A stretch of DNA of 43,614 nucleotides. It comes from UBA7867 sp964579205 (GTDB taxonomy: Bacteria; Bacillota; Clostridia; Christensenellales; UBA1242). The translations under genes were made by a program, and so were the position numbers. Positions 24,596-33,674 of the stretch are shown here, in pieces; position 1 is the stretch's first letter; every line of letters starts with the position of its first letter. Where the stretch lies: positions 1-43,614 of the forward strand of contig CAZOFH010000008.1 in assembly GCA_964579205.1 (NCBI GenBank). Reading direction: 5' to 3'. A model generated the notes under the pieces. That model did no database searches, was not told the DNA's origin, and was given only the letters and a program-made list of their open reading frames with translations.

Positions 24596-25654
24596 TTAGT
24601 CAAGCGGAATGCTCGACAACGCAGAAATATCTAGGTCGCTAGGATCTTGGCTCAGCATCTGATAATAAGCGACCGAACCGACCATAGCGGCATTATCTGT
24701 ACAAAATTCTATCGGCGGATGATATAGAGTAATACCATTCTTTTGACACAAATCCGCCAAAGTGCGTCTGAGGCAACTATTCGCAGCGACACCGCCTGCC
24801 ATAACGAGTTTTTTCTGCCCCAAGTTGACGCAGGCACGGACGGTTTTGGTCGCAATCATATCGACAGCCTGCTGTTGAAAAGAGGCAGCGATTTGCGGAA
24901 CGTCCACTTTTTCCCCGTTCTGCTCGAGTTTGTGTACATAGTTTATCACGGCAGTTTTTAGCCCGCTATAACTTACATCATAATTGTCGTGTGAATTGTC
25001 AAGGCGAATGAATTGAATTTGCGGAGTGACCCCTTGCGAAATCCTATCAATTTTGACGCCCCCTGGGTACTCCAACCCCAAAACACGAGCGACTTTATCA
25101 AAAGCCTCGCCTATCGCATCATCTTTGGTAGAACCGATTCGGTGCATAGTGTTGTAATCCTCGACATTGACGATAGCAGTATGTCCGCCACTAGTAATCA
25201 AGCACACAAAAGGCGGGGTCAACTCAGGGTAAGCGATATAATTCGCCGCAATATGCCCCTTGATATGGTTGACTGCAATTAGCGGTTTTTGCAAAGCGTA
25301 AGCGAGTGCTTTTGCAGTGGTCAATCCGACAAGCAAAGCGCCTACCAGCCCTGCCCCTTGCGTCACTCCGATACAATCAATATCGTCCCAAGTCATATGA
25401 GCGGATTCGAGAGCCTGCTCGACTAGCGGGATAATATTGAGGATATGGTTGCGACTAGCGATTTCGGGCACGACACCGCCAAAATGCCTGTGAATGTCGA
25501 TTTGACTAGAAATAATATTTGACAAGACTTTTCGCCCCTGCTGTACAACGGCGACACTAGTCTCATCGCAACTACTCTCAATCGCCAAAATATTGACCAC
25601 ATCTTTTTTGCGAATCTCGACAATTTTCTCTTTCATCTTAGTAATATAGTCCAT
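24596..25654 (-). CDS. tsaD: TsaD, tRNA threonylcarbamoyl transferase subunit
   Basis: 352 residues of the ASKHA fold. Motifs: ILAIESSCDETS near the start, metal-binding HIKGH (H130, H134), ITSGGHT, DDAIGEAFDKVAR, GGVAANS and CTDNAAM with the third metal ligand D320. With TsaB and TsaE, not in this window, it transfers the threonylcarbamoyl group to A37 of ANN-reading tRNAs (t6A). AAGGAAA is about 12 bases before the ATG; a start at Met7 is also possible, since the first ~20 residues are not conserved in the family. It follows the acetyltransferase by 6 bases. In many bacteria an acetyltransferase (rimI) also sits next to tsaD. Confidence 0.97.
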   Translation of the reverse strand: MDYITKMKEKIVEIRKKDVVNILAIESSCDETSVAVVQQGRKVLSNIISSQIDIHRHFGGVVPEIASRNHILNIIPLVEQALESAHMTWDDIDCIGVTQGAGLVGALLVGLTTAKALAYALQKPLIAVNHIKGHIAANYIAYPELTPPFVCLITSGGHTAIVNVEDYNTMHRIGSTKDDAIGEAFDKVARVLGLEYPGGVKIDRISQGVTPQIQFIRLDNSHDNYDVSYSGLKTAVINYVHKLEQNGEKVDVPQIAASFQQQAVDMIATKTVRACVNLGQKKLVMAGGVAANSCLRRTLADLCQKNGITLYHPPIEFCTDNAAMVGSVAYYQMLSQDPSDLDISALSSIPLD

Positions 25655-25660
25655 ATTACG

Positions 25661-26128
25661 CTAAATTTCCTTTTTCAAAGTATAACTAAGAGGCGAAAAG
25701 CCCAAATTTTGATAAAATTCCCGCCCCAAGAGGTTCGCTGACCACACATCCAACTGGACAGCCTGCACCCCCTCAGTATGAGCGAAACGAACGATTTCAT
25801 CCACTAACCTCTGACCCGCACCTTGTTTGCGAAACGGTGGCTCCACATAGAGGTGATCTATGTAGCAGAAAATATTATCATAGCGGTCAGCAGTCAAATA
25901 GGCAAAGCACGACCCAATAGCCTGCCCCTCGCATTCAGCAATCAGCCAAATTTTGTCTGAGCAATCCAACTCATCACCGAACACCGCACTATCATATCCT
26001 TCGCAATCTTTTTCGCCCAACACCTCAGGCACAAGGGATTTTTGGTACTCAAAAAGTGCGTGTGTGTGATGGTCAACAACACAAAAATCCTGTTGCCCCG
26101 CCCTACGGACGATAATTTTACTCATCAA
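25661..26128 (-). CDS. GNAT-family N-acetyltransferase
   Basis: 155 residues with the GNAT acetyl-CoA site RKQGAGQRL (100-108) after the strand IDHLYVEPPF, and the C-terminal FYQNLGF motif (about 137-143). Its ATG overlaps the prfB stop codon (ATGA, 26125-26128), so it is translationally coupled to prfB. The position between prfB and tsaD recalls rimI, which acetylates ribosomal protein S18 and often neighbours tsaD or tsaB. However, the long insert (about residues 35-60) differs from RimI as I know it, so I leave the substrate open. Confidence 0.85.
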   Translation of the reverse strand: MMSKIIVRRAGQQDFCVVDHHTHALFEYQKSLVPEVLGEKDCEGYDSAVFGDELDCSDKIWLIAECEGQAIGSCFAYLTADRYDNIFCYIDHLYVEPPFRKQGAGQRLVDEIVRFAHTEGVQAVQLDVWSANLLGREFYQNLGFSPLSYTLKKEI

Positions 26129-27225
26129 TCAGCACTCCTCTTGAGATATTCCATAATAAAGTCCAAAATATTGCCGTCCATCACCGACTCAATGTTGCTC
26201 GTCTCAAAATCAGTCCTGTGGTCCTTGACCATAGTGTACGGACAAAAGACATAACTGCGGATTTGGCTACCCCATTCGATTTTTTTGAGACCGCCCTGCA
26301 CTTCTTTGATATTCTTTTGACGCTCTTCCTCATACAAGACCGCCAATTTGGCACGCAAGACTTTGAGAGCGGACTCCTTGTTTTGAATCTGACTGCGTTC
26401 ATTCTGACACTGCACCACAATTCCCGTAGGAATGTGACGAATTCGGACAGCGGAGTCCGTAGTATTGACGCCCTGCCCACCGCAACCGCCACTGTGATAG
26501 GTGTCGATTTTGAGGTCACTGTCCTTTATCTCGATTTCGCCCTCATCCTCAATCTGAGGCATAATCTCAACTGACGCAAAACTAGTGTGTCTACGGGCAT
26601 TGCTGTCAAATGGCGAAATCCGCACCAGCCTATGCACACCCTTTTCCGCACGCAAAAAGCCGTACGCACTGTCGCCATCAATACGCACTGTCGCCCCCTT
26701 TATCCCCGCACCATCGCCGACAGTGTAATCGAGCATTGAGGTCGAATAGCCCTGTTTTTCGCAAAACTTGGTATACATTCGCAAGAGCATTTCCGCCCAA
26801 TCCTGAGCCTCTGTGCCGCCTGCCCCCGCCTGAACAGATAGAATCGCCCCGAGGCTGTCGTACTTGCCCGTAAGCAAACAATTCAAGTGGAAGGTCTCCA
26901 CGCGCCCAAACAGCGAGTGTATCTCGCCCATCGCATCAGCGAGCAAATCCTGCTCCTCTTCATCTAGTTCTCCCAAAAACTCGCTCAATTCCTCAAAATG
27001 CTTGGTCGTGTCACGGATAAAAGCGATTTTTTGCTCTGCGCTCGCCAATTTTTTGCCGACGCTCTCCACCCTCTTTCTATCATTGTAAAAATCAGGCTCG
27101 GTCTGTGCCTGTTGCAGAGACTGGCTCTCTGCCTGCAATTTCTCAATAGGAAAAAATACTTGAATATCTTCAAGCATTTTACCGATTTCATTCAATTTTT
27201 GCTTTAATTCATCAATAGATATCAC
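26125..27225 (-). CDS. prfB: Peptide chain release factor 2
   Basis: 366 residues. The RF2 stop-codon-reading tripeptide SPF (204-206, in ISPFDSNARRHTSF) and the catalytic GGQ (249-251) are present. RF2 ends translation at UGA and UAA. Most bacterial prfB genes need a +1 frameshift at an in-frame UGA near codon 25. Here the corresponding region (VFFPIEK, residues 23-29) reads straight through without a stop, so that autoregulation is absent. The start is GTG 27225, with GGAGAG 6 bases upstream, directly after the secA stop; the secA-prfB pair is classic for Firmicutes. Confidence 0.97.
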   Translation of the reverse strand: MISIDELKQKLNEIGKMLEDIQVFFPIEKLQAESQSLQQAQTEPDFYNDRKRVESVGKKLASAEQKIAFIRDTTKHFEELSEFLGELDEEEQDLLADAMGEIHSLFGRVETFHLNCLLTGKYDSLGAILSVQAGAGGTEAQDWAEMLLRMYTKFCEKQGYSTSMLDYTVGDGAGIKGATVRIDGDSAYGFLRAEKGVHRLVRISPFDSNARRHTSFASVEIMPQIEDEGEIEIKDSDLKIDTYHSGGCGGQGVNTTDSAVRIRHIPTGIVVQCQNERSQIQNKESALKVLRAKLAVLYEEERQKNIKEVQGGLKKIEWGSQIRSYVFCPYTMVKDHRTDFETSNIESVMDGNILDFIMEYLKRSAD

Positions 27226-27239
27226 AAAAATCTCTCCAA

Positions 27240-29927
27240 TTAGTCATCCAAATTTTTGCCGCAGCAATTCTTGTACTTTCTGCCGCTACCGCAAGGGCAA
27301 GGGTCATTTCTGCCGACCTTGCTAGATTTGGCTTGGGACTTGCTCCCCGAATCATTGGTCACTAGATCCATTTGCTTTTGCTGAGGTGCGGGCATAGGAC
27401 CTGTACGTACAATGATATTGAGTAGAATGGTACAGGTCTTTTCACGAATGTTGCCGACCATTTCGTCAAACATCTTGAAACCTTCCTTTTTGAAGGCAAC
27501 GATAGGGTCTTGCCTACCATAACTCTGTACCAAAATCTCGTGACTCAAGGTACTCATAGCGTCGATATGCTCCATCCAAGCCTTGTCTACCATATCCAAA
27601 AGGATAGAACGCTCAATCTCGACGAATGGAATGCCGAGGCTCTCGAGTTCTTGTTTTTTCTGTTCGTACCTGCGTTTTACATCCGCGAGTACTGTCTCAT
27701 AGAGTTCGTCAAATTCGGTATCCTCTAGCATCTCTTCGGTCACAAAATTGCTGCCCTTGGGGTACAATTTGTCCTCGAGAGAACGGTTGATCTCTGCCAA
27801 ATCCCACTCGATGCTTGGCTTGTCTACATCTACACTATTAGTCAAAGCATCTGTGATAACGTCTGGGAACATCTCGAGGATTTGTCCGTGTACATCTTCG
27901 CCATCGAGGATTTTGTTACGCTCGGTGTAGATAATGTTACGTTGCTTGTTGATAACCTCATCCAATTCCAAGACGTTGCGTCTACCAGCATAGTTGCGTG
28001 CCTCGACTTTCTTTTGAGCGCGCTCAATCTGCTTTGACAACACTTTCATTTGGAAAGGAGTGTCCTCATCTATCTTAAAGAAATTGCTAATCGCTTTGAG
28101 GCGGTCACCACCGAAAATACGCACCAAATCGTCCTCTAGTGACAGGTAAAACACACTGCGACCTGGGTCACCTTGACGACCAGAACGACCACGCAACTGG
28201 TTGTCAATACGCCTTGACTCGTGGCGCTCGGTACCAATGACCAATAATCCACCCAACTCGATGACTTTTTCTTTCTCGGTATCTGTCTCAGCCTTGTATT
28301 TTTGCAAGAACTTGTCATAATTTTCCTTTGCCTCGATGACTTGAGCATCTTCGCTAGGCAAGAAAGAAGTCGCCTGATCAATTATATCTTGGGTATAGCC
28401 CATTTTGTACAACTGCGCCTTTGCCAAGTACTCTGGGTTACCACCCAGCAAGATGTCGGTACCACGACCAGCCATATTGGTAGCGATCGTTACAGTTTTT
28501 AGCCTACCTGCCTGAGCCACAATCTCAGCCTCGTGAGCGTGATTTTTGGCATTGAGGACTTTGTGAGGGATGCCAGCAGTCTTGAGTTGCTTACTCAACT
28601 CCTCACTACGCTCGATAGTCACAGTACCCACTAGCACAGGCTGCCCTACCTCGTATGCAGCCTTGATACGCTCTACCACGGCACGGAATTTGCCTGCTAG
28701 TGATGAGTAAACGATATCTGCCTCGTCTACCCTAATCATAGGCAAGTTTGTAGGAATGGTCACGATGTCTAGGCTGTAGATTTTGTTAAACTCGGTCTCC
28801 TCAGTCTTGGCAGTACCAGTCATACCACTGAGTTTTTTGTACATTTTAAAGAAGTTTTGCAGAGTAATAGTCGCGACAGTGAGCAATTCGTCCTTGACTT
28901 GCAAGCCTTCCTTTGCCTCGATCGCCTGATGCAAACCATTGCTATATCTCCTACCTTCCATGATGCGGCCAGTAAACTGGTCTACGATCAGCACTTTGTC
29001 ATCGCGAACGATGTAGTCACTCTCTGCCTTCATAATAAAGTTTGCCCTCAACGCGTTGAGAATGTGCTGATTTAACTCGATGTTGTCAGCGTCACTCAGG
29101 CTCTCTACATTATAAAATCTCTCGGCTTTGTCAGTACCCTCTTCGGTAAGGTGTACAGCCTTTTTCTCTTCGTCCACGGTGTAGTCGACATCGCGCTTTA
29201 GATTACGAATAAATCTCTGTGCCTTGACATATTGGTCACTAGACTTGAACCCACGGCCACTGATGATGAGTGGGTTGCGCGCCTCATCGATAAGGATACT
29301 ATCCACCTCGTCGACTATAGCAAAGTTGTAGCCTCTACACATCCTGTCTTGTGCCCTGCGCACTAAATTGTCACGCAAGTAGTCAAAAGCCAACTCATTA
29401 TTTGTGCTGTATGTAATGTCGCACGCATAAGCCTTTTTCTTTTGGTCTGGGGTCATATTACTAAAACTGCAGCCGACAGTCAGCCCCAAAAAGCGGTAGA
29501 CCTTACCCATTATTTCGGCGCCGACGCCAGACAGGTATTCATTGACCGTCACGACATGCACACCCTTGCCCGACAAGGCATTGAGGTATGCTGGCAAAGT
29601 AGCGACAATAGTCTTACCTTCACCAGTCATCATCTCGGCGATACGCCCTTGGTGCAGGACGATACCACCTATCAACTGGTAGTGAAAGTGGCGCATATTC
29701 AGCACCCTAGTACTAGCCTCACGCACTACAGCAAAAGCATCATATAGGATGTCATCTAGCGTCTCGCCTTTGCTCAATCTATCTTTTAGCACGGCAGTCT
29801 GCCCGCGCAAAGTATCATTATCCATTGCAGAATACTTGTCTGCCAAATCTTCTATCTTGGCAGCCATCTTCTCCAACTTGTCCAAATTTCTCTTGTTATC
29901 AGATGCAAACAGGTTAAAAAATTTCAT
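27240..29927 (-). CDS. secA: SecA, preprotein translocase motor ATPase
   Basis: 895 residues. Walker A MMTGEGKT (99-106), Walker B DEVD (206-209), preprotein crosslinking region, the second helicase lobe with TNMAGRGTDI and the RGRSGRQGDPG arginine motif, and the C-terminal zinc tail CPCGSGRKYKNCC (877-889), which binds SecB or ribosomes. SecA drives secretory proteins, presumably including the large surface proteins here, through SecYEG. ATG 29927 has GGGAGA 9 bases upstream. prfB follows after 14 bases. Confidence 0.99.
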   Translation of the reverse strand: MKFFNLFASDNKRNLDKLEKMAAKIEDLADKYSAMDNDTLRGQTAVLKDRLSKGETLDDILYDAFAVVREASTRVLNMRHFHYQLIGGIVLHQGRIAEMMTGEGKTIVATLPAYLNALSGKGVHVVTVNEYLSGVGAEIMGKVYRFLGLTVGCSFSNMTPDQKKKAYACDITYSTNNELAFDYLRDNLVRRAQDRMCRGYNFAIVDEVDSILIDEARNPLIISGRGFKSSDQYVKAQRFIRNLKRDVDYTVDEEKKAVHLTEEGTDKAERFYNVESLSDADNIELNQHILNALRANFIMKAESDYIVRDDKVLIVDQFTGRIMEGRRYSNGLHQAIEAKEGLQVKDELLTVATITLQNFFKMYKKLSGMTGTAKTEETEFNKIYSLDIVTIPTNLPMIRVDEADIVYSSLAGKFRAVVERIKAAYEVGQPVLVGTVTIERSEELSKQLKTAGIPHKVLNAKNHAHEAEIVAQAGRLKTVTIATNMAGRGTDILLGGNPEYLAKAQLYKMGYTQDIIDQATSFLPSEDAQVIEAKENYDKFLQKYKAETDTEKEKVIELGGLLVIGTERHESRRIDNQLRGRSGRQGDPGRSVFYLSLEDDLVRIFGGDRLKAISNFFKIDEDTPFQMKVLSKQIERAQKKVEARNYAGRRNVLELDEVINKQRNIIYTERNKILDGEDVHGQILEMFPDVITDALTNSVDVDKPSIEWDLAEINRSLEDKLYPKGSNFVTEEMLEDTEFDELYETVLADVKRRYEQKKQELESLGIPFVEIERSILLDMVDKAWMEHIDAMSTLSHEILVQSYGRQDPIVAFKKEGFKMFDEMVGNIREKTCTILLNIIVRTGPMPAPQQKQMDLVTNDSGSKSQAKSSKVGRNDPCPCGSGRKYKNCCGKNLDD

Positions 29928-29960
29928 TATTTTAGTTCTCCCATAAATTCTGTACTTTAG

Positions 29961-29989
29961 ATTATATACTAAAAAAACAAATTTGAAAA
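29961..29989 (-). promoter_or_regulatory. secA promoter
   Basis: Minus strand: -35 TTTTCA (29984-29989), 17 bases, perfect -10 TATAAT (29961-29966). The -35 box begins 1 base after the comF stop codon, so secA may be read both from here and from the upstream operon; no terminator separates them. Confidence 0.6.
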
Positions 29990-29990
29990 G

Positions 29991-30839
29991 TCATTTGACC
30001 GAATTTATTACAGATTTGATATTTTCTAGGTTATTTTGGCTCGGAATATTCGGTTTGCCGTGTGCAATCGTGAGTACAAAGACCTGTTTTGCCTGCAATT
30101 TTTTGAATGCAAGCGCACACGCCGATGCCGTAGCACCAGTAGTCATTACGTCGTCGATTATCAAAACATTACGATTTTTGACCAAATTTTTGTCCGTCAC
30201 ACAAAAAGCGTCCTTTATGTTTTGCTGTCTTTGGAGCATAGTCAATTCTTTCTGTTGGTCGGTGTCCTTTGTCTTTATTAACACTTCGGTATTGAGTGCC
30301 AAGCCCGTGATTTCGCAAAACTCGCGTGCCAAAATCTCTGCCTGATTGTAGCCGCGATCCTTGATACGCTTTTTGGTCATTGGCACAGGCACGACCAAAT
30401 CCACCTGCCAATCTTGCTCACTATACAGCCTAGCCAGAAATTGCGCTAGCGTCCTCACAAGATACGGCTTGTTGCCGAATTTGAGCCCCGCTATCAGCCC
30501 GACCACCACGCCATCATACACAAAGACGCTGCGGCCCATATCAAAATCGCGCACATTATCCTTGCAATTAAAGCAATATTTTGCCTCACCCAGCACAGGC
30601 GCACCACAACTGTGACAGTACTTATCCGTGATAAACTCAAGTTTCGGAAAGCAGTTTTTGCACACCTCGACCTCATTTACCTCGGGCAAATCATCGCCGC
30701 AAACGATGCATTTTATCCGTGCTGGAAACAGGGTATCGTGGATTTTGTCACAAAACACGCGCCACTTTCCTTTCTTTAGTCTAGTATCCATACTTTCGCT
30801 AGTCAGCGCTGTCGTCTGCCCACTCGGCTCTTTTGCCAT
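29991..30839 (-). CDS. comF: ComF family amidophosphoribosyltransferase-like protein
   Basis: 282 residues. The N-terminal zinc region has eight cysteines in four CxxC pairs (C44/47, C60/63, C75/78, C89/92). The C-terminal phosphoribosyltransferase fold has the PRPP motif IIDDVMTTGAT (227-237). In competent bacteria ComF helps pull in single-stranded DNA with ComFA and DprA. The start at 30839 has GGAGG 6 bases upstream, so the gene overlaps the end of recD2 by 41 bases. Met17 is an alternative start, but lacks a comparable ribosome site. No comFA is visible in this window. Confidence 0.92.
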   Translation of the reverse strand: MAKEPSGQTTALTSESMDTRLKKGKWRVFCDKIHDTLFPARIKCIVCGDDLPEVNEVEVCKNCFPKLEFITDKYCHSCGAPVLGEAKYCFNCKDNVRDFDMGRSVFVYDGVVVGLIAGLKFGNKPYLVRTLAQFLARLYSEQDWQVDLVVPVPMTKKRIKDRGYNQAEILAREFCEITGLALNTEVLIKTKDTDQQKELTMLQRQQNIKDAFCVTDKNLVKNRNVLIIDDVMTTGATASACALAFKKLQAKQVFVLTIAHGKPNIPSQNNLENIKSVINSVK

Positions 30840-33078
30840 TCAGCACCTCCATATTCTTGTATTGTTTTTCCAAAAATATCGCTAGCGCGCTATATCTCTT
30901 GGCAGTGTAGTTGTTGCCTACCATTATGTGCAAATTGCGCCGCGACCCTACCAGCACCACCATACCTTTTGCACGGGTCACCGCGGTGTATAGCAGGTTA
31001 CGCGTGAGAATGCTACTTGCCCCCGCGATGACGGGCATAATGACCACGTCAAATTCGCTACCCTGACTCTTGTGAATGGTGATAGCGTAACTGAGCATCA
31101 GTTGCTTTGCCTCCTCGCGAGCATACTCAGCCACCCTGCCATCCTCAAATGTTACCTCTAGGCTATCAGTCTCGGTATTGATATCGGTGACAAATCCGAT
31201 ATCGCCATTAAACACCGCCTCGCCGATTTCCCAACTGCCATTTTTGCGCGGTTTGCGCCACATTTGGGTATAGTTGTTGGCGGTCTGCATCACTTTGTCG
31301 CCTATCCTAAACAAGTGATAGTCCAGTTGCAGTTGCTTCTTTTGCGGAGTAGCGGGATTGAGTTTGTCTTGGATAAGGTTGTTTAGATTATCCACCCCAC
31401 ACACCCCTACCCGCATAGGTGCCAAGACCTGAATCCTGAGCGGATCTAGCGCCAAATATTTGGGCAAACGCTGGCTAATGAGGCTGAGTATGGTACTCGC
31501 GATATCCTCGTTGTTTTGCTTATCCTCAAAAAAGAAATCCCTGCATTTGTTGTCAATCAGCGGCATTTCGCCACGATTGATAGCGTGTGCATTGGTGATA
31601 ATTAGACTATCTCCGCTCTGACGATAAATATGTGTGAGTTCGGCACACGATATGATTTGCGAAGAGATAATATCCGCCAAAACATTCCCTGCCCCCACAC
31701 TAGGCAACTGGTTTTTGTCCCCGACAAGAATGAGCCGAGTGCCACCATTGAGCGCACTGACGAGCGACAGCATCAGATTGACATCCACCATAGACACCTC
31801 GTCTACGATGACCGCATCAAAAGGAAATTTGTTGGTTTCGTTATAAAAGAACGATGCCGTGTCCGCCTTTGTCTCTCCACCGTCATAATCAATGAGTAGT
31901 GCCCTGTGTATAGTACTAGCATCCTCGCCACAACTCTCGCTCATTCGCTTTGCCGCTCTACCAGTAGGCGCTAGTAGGGCTATGCGCCCAAGCCTGCGAT
32001 TGAGTATCCCTAGGATACACTTTATAATAGTAGTCTTGCCCGTACCGGGTCCGCCTGTGATCACGCAGACGCCGCTATTGGTAGCCTTTTTGACAGCGTT
32101 GCGCTGGTCGGGGTGCAGTTTTACCCCATTGACTGTCTCAAAAGCGTCGATTTCGTCCTCGACATCCTCTTGGACATCTATCATATTGTTGAGGGCTAGC
32201 AGTTTGGTAGCCACTTTTAGTTCGGTATTGTAATACTTTGTGAGCATCAGCGCATCTACCCCTCTAAAATTGCACCTCTTGATGACATACTCGATGACCA
32301 AATCATCCACCACAGCCTCAAAATCATCCAGCCTATCCATAATGTCGATACGCAAAAGTTTGCCGAGTTGGACATAGATATCTTCGACTGGCAGATAGGT
32401 ATTGCCTTCCTTTTCGCTCGATTCATTGAGAATGTGCACTAGCCCAGCACGCAGCCGAAAACGGCTATCCTCTGGAATGCCAATATTGAGGGCGATTTTG
32501 TCTGCCGTCTTGAACCCTATCCGTGATACATCCTCGACTAGCCTATACGGATTTTTTTTGATTATTTCACGCGCCTGCTCGCCGTAACGTTTGAAAATTT
32601 TGACAGCCAAGTTGGTAGAAATGTTATACTCCTGCAAAAACATCACTACATTCTGCATAGTCCGCAATTCCAAAAAAGCCTGACCTATATCAGACGCTTT
32701 TTTGGTCGTGACCCCTTTGACCTCGCTCAGCCGCATAGGGTTCAACTCTATGATATCTAATGTTTCTACGCCAAAATAATCGACGATTTTTTGCGCGGTG
32801 ACAGGACCAATCCCTGGGATGAGTCCGCTAGAGAGGTATTTTACTATCCCCTCGGTAGTCTGCGGCTCTTTGAGCGAATAGGTCTGTATCCTAAACTGCT
32901 TGCCCCAGCGCGCATCCTGCACAAAGTCACCGTCTATCCTAATCTCTTGCCCCTCATAAATTCTACTGAGAGTGCCTACGATAGTTATCAAATCACCGTT
33001 GACCAAAACTCGAGCGACTGTAAAGCCGTTCTGTGAGTTCTGAAAAACAATACTTTCGACAACTCCGTTTAGAACCAT
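30799..33078 (-). CDS. recD2: RecD2-type ATP-dependent DNA helicase
   Basis: 759 residues, superfamily 1B. The N-terminal OB-like part and the helix-hairpin-helix region (IPGIGPVTAQKIVDYF, about 87-102) are typical of RecD2, which works without RecBC. Walker A GGPGTGKTT (342-350), Walker B DEVSM (426-430), motif III GDKNQLPSVGAGN, and C-terminal VTRAKG. RecD2 is a 5'-3' helicase acting in DNA repair and replication fork maintenance. GAGGGG precedes the ATG. It sits 17 bases after ysxC and overlaps comF. Confidence 0.95.
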   Translation of the reverse strand: MVLNGVVESIVFQNSQNGFTVARVLVNGDLITIVGTLSRIYEGQEIRIDGDFVQDARWGKQFRIQTYSLKEPQTTEGIVKYLSSGLIPGIGPVTAQKIVDYFGVETLDIIELNPMRLSEVKGVTTKKASDIGQAFLELRTMQNVVMFLQEYNISTNLAVKIFKRYGEQAREIIKKNPYRLVEDVSRIGFKTADKIALNIGIPEDSRFRLRAGLVHILNESSEKEGNTYLPVEDIYVQLGKLLRIDIMDRLDDFEAVVDDLVIEYVIKRCNFRGVDALMLTKYYNTELKVATKLLALNNMIDVQEDVEDEIDAFETVNGVKLHPDQRNAVKKATNSGVCVITGGPGTGKTTIIKCILGILNRRLGRIALLAPTGRAAKRMSESCGEDASTIHRALLIDYDGGETKADTASFFYNETNKFPFDAVIVDEVSMVDVNLMLSLVSALNGGTRLILVGDKNQLPSVGAGNVLADIISSQIISCAELTHIYRQSGDSLIITNAHAINRGEMPLIDNKCRDFFFEDKQNNEDIASTILSLISQRLPKYLALDPLRIQVLAPMRVGVCGVDNLNNLIQDKLNPATPQKKQLQLDYHLFRIGDKVMQTANNYTQMWRKPRKNGSWEIGEAVFNGDIGFVTDINTETDSLEVTFEDGRVAEYAREEAKQLMLSYAITIHKSQGSEFDVVIMPVIAGASSILTRNLLYTAVTRAKGMVVLVGSRRNLHIMVGNNYTAKRYSALAIFLEKQYKNMEVLNGKRAEWADDSAD

Positions 33079-33095
33079 ATTCCCCTCTTACAATA

Positions 33096-33674
33096 TTAAA
33101 TAAGACTGTCAATAACCTCGCAAATCGCGTCATTGCCCATTTTTGTGACATTACTAGTGACGATAATATCGCCTGTACCGATGCCCAAAGTGCTAGCGAG
33201 CATATTAATATGCTTGTTAATCTGACCGCGCGAAATCTTGTCTGCCTTGGTCGCAATTACGCTAAAAGGCAAATTGTACGCGTACAAGAATTTGAGCATA
33301 TCTATATCTTTTTCACTAGGCTCGTGCCTAATATCCACCAGCACAAAGACGCGCCTTAGATTCTCAGTATGCTCAAAATACTCGCCGATCAGCTGCTGCC
33401 ACTTGGCTTGGTCCGCTTTGCTCGCTTGGTTAAACCCATATCCGGGCAAATCCACAAAGTAAAACTGCTTGTTTATCTCAAAAATGTTGATGAGGCGGGT
33501 GCGCCCCGGGGTGCTACTCGCTTTTGCCAACTTTTTGTTGTTGCAGAGTGAATTGATTAGGCTAGATTTGCCTACATTACTCCTGCCGACAAAGGCAAAC
33601 TCGGGCTTGTCTAGTTTCGCCAAATCGCGAGCGTACGCCACACTCGTCACAAATTCTGCTGATTTTATCCTCAT
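33096..33674 (-). CDS. ysxC: EngB/YsxC ribosome-biogenesis GTPase
   Basis: 192 residues, the family length. G1 GRSNVGKSS (30-38), G3 DLPGYG (75-80), G4 TKADK (142-146). YsxC is needed for assembly of the 50S subunit. Its ATG shares one base with the lon stop codon (TAATG), so it is coupled to lon, the same pair as in Bacillus subtilis. Confidence 0.97.
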   Translation of the reverse strand: MRIKSAEFVTSVAYARDLAKLDKPEFAFVGRSNVGKSSLINSLCNNKKLAKASSTPGRTRLINIFEINKQFYFVDLPGYGFNQASKADQAKWQQLIGEYFEHTENLRRVFVLVDIRHEPSEKDIDMLKFLYAYNLPFSVIATKADKISRGQINKHINMLASTLGIGTGDIIVTSNVTKMGNDAICEVIDSLI

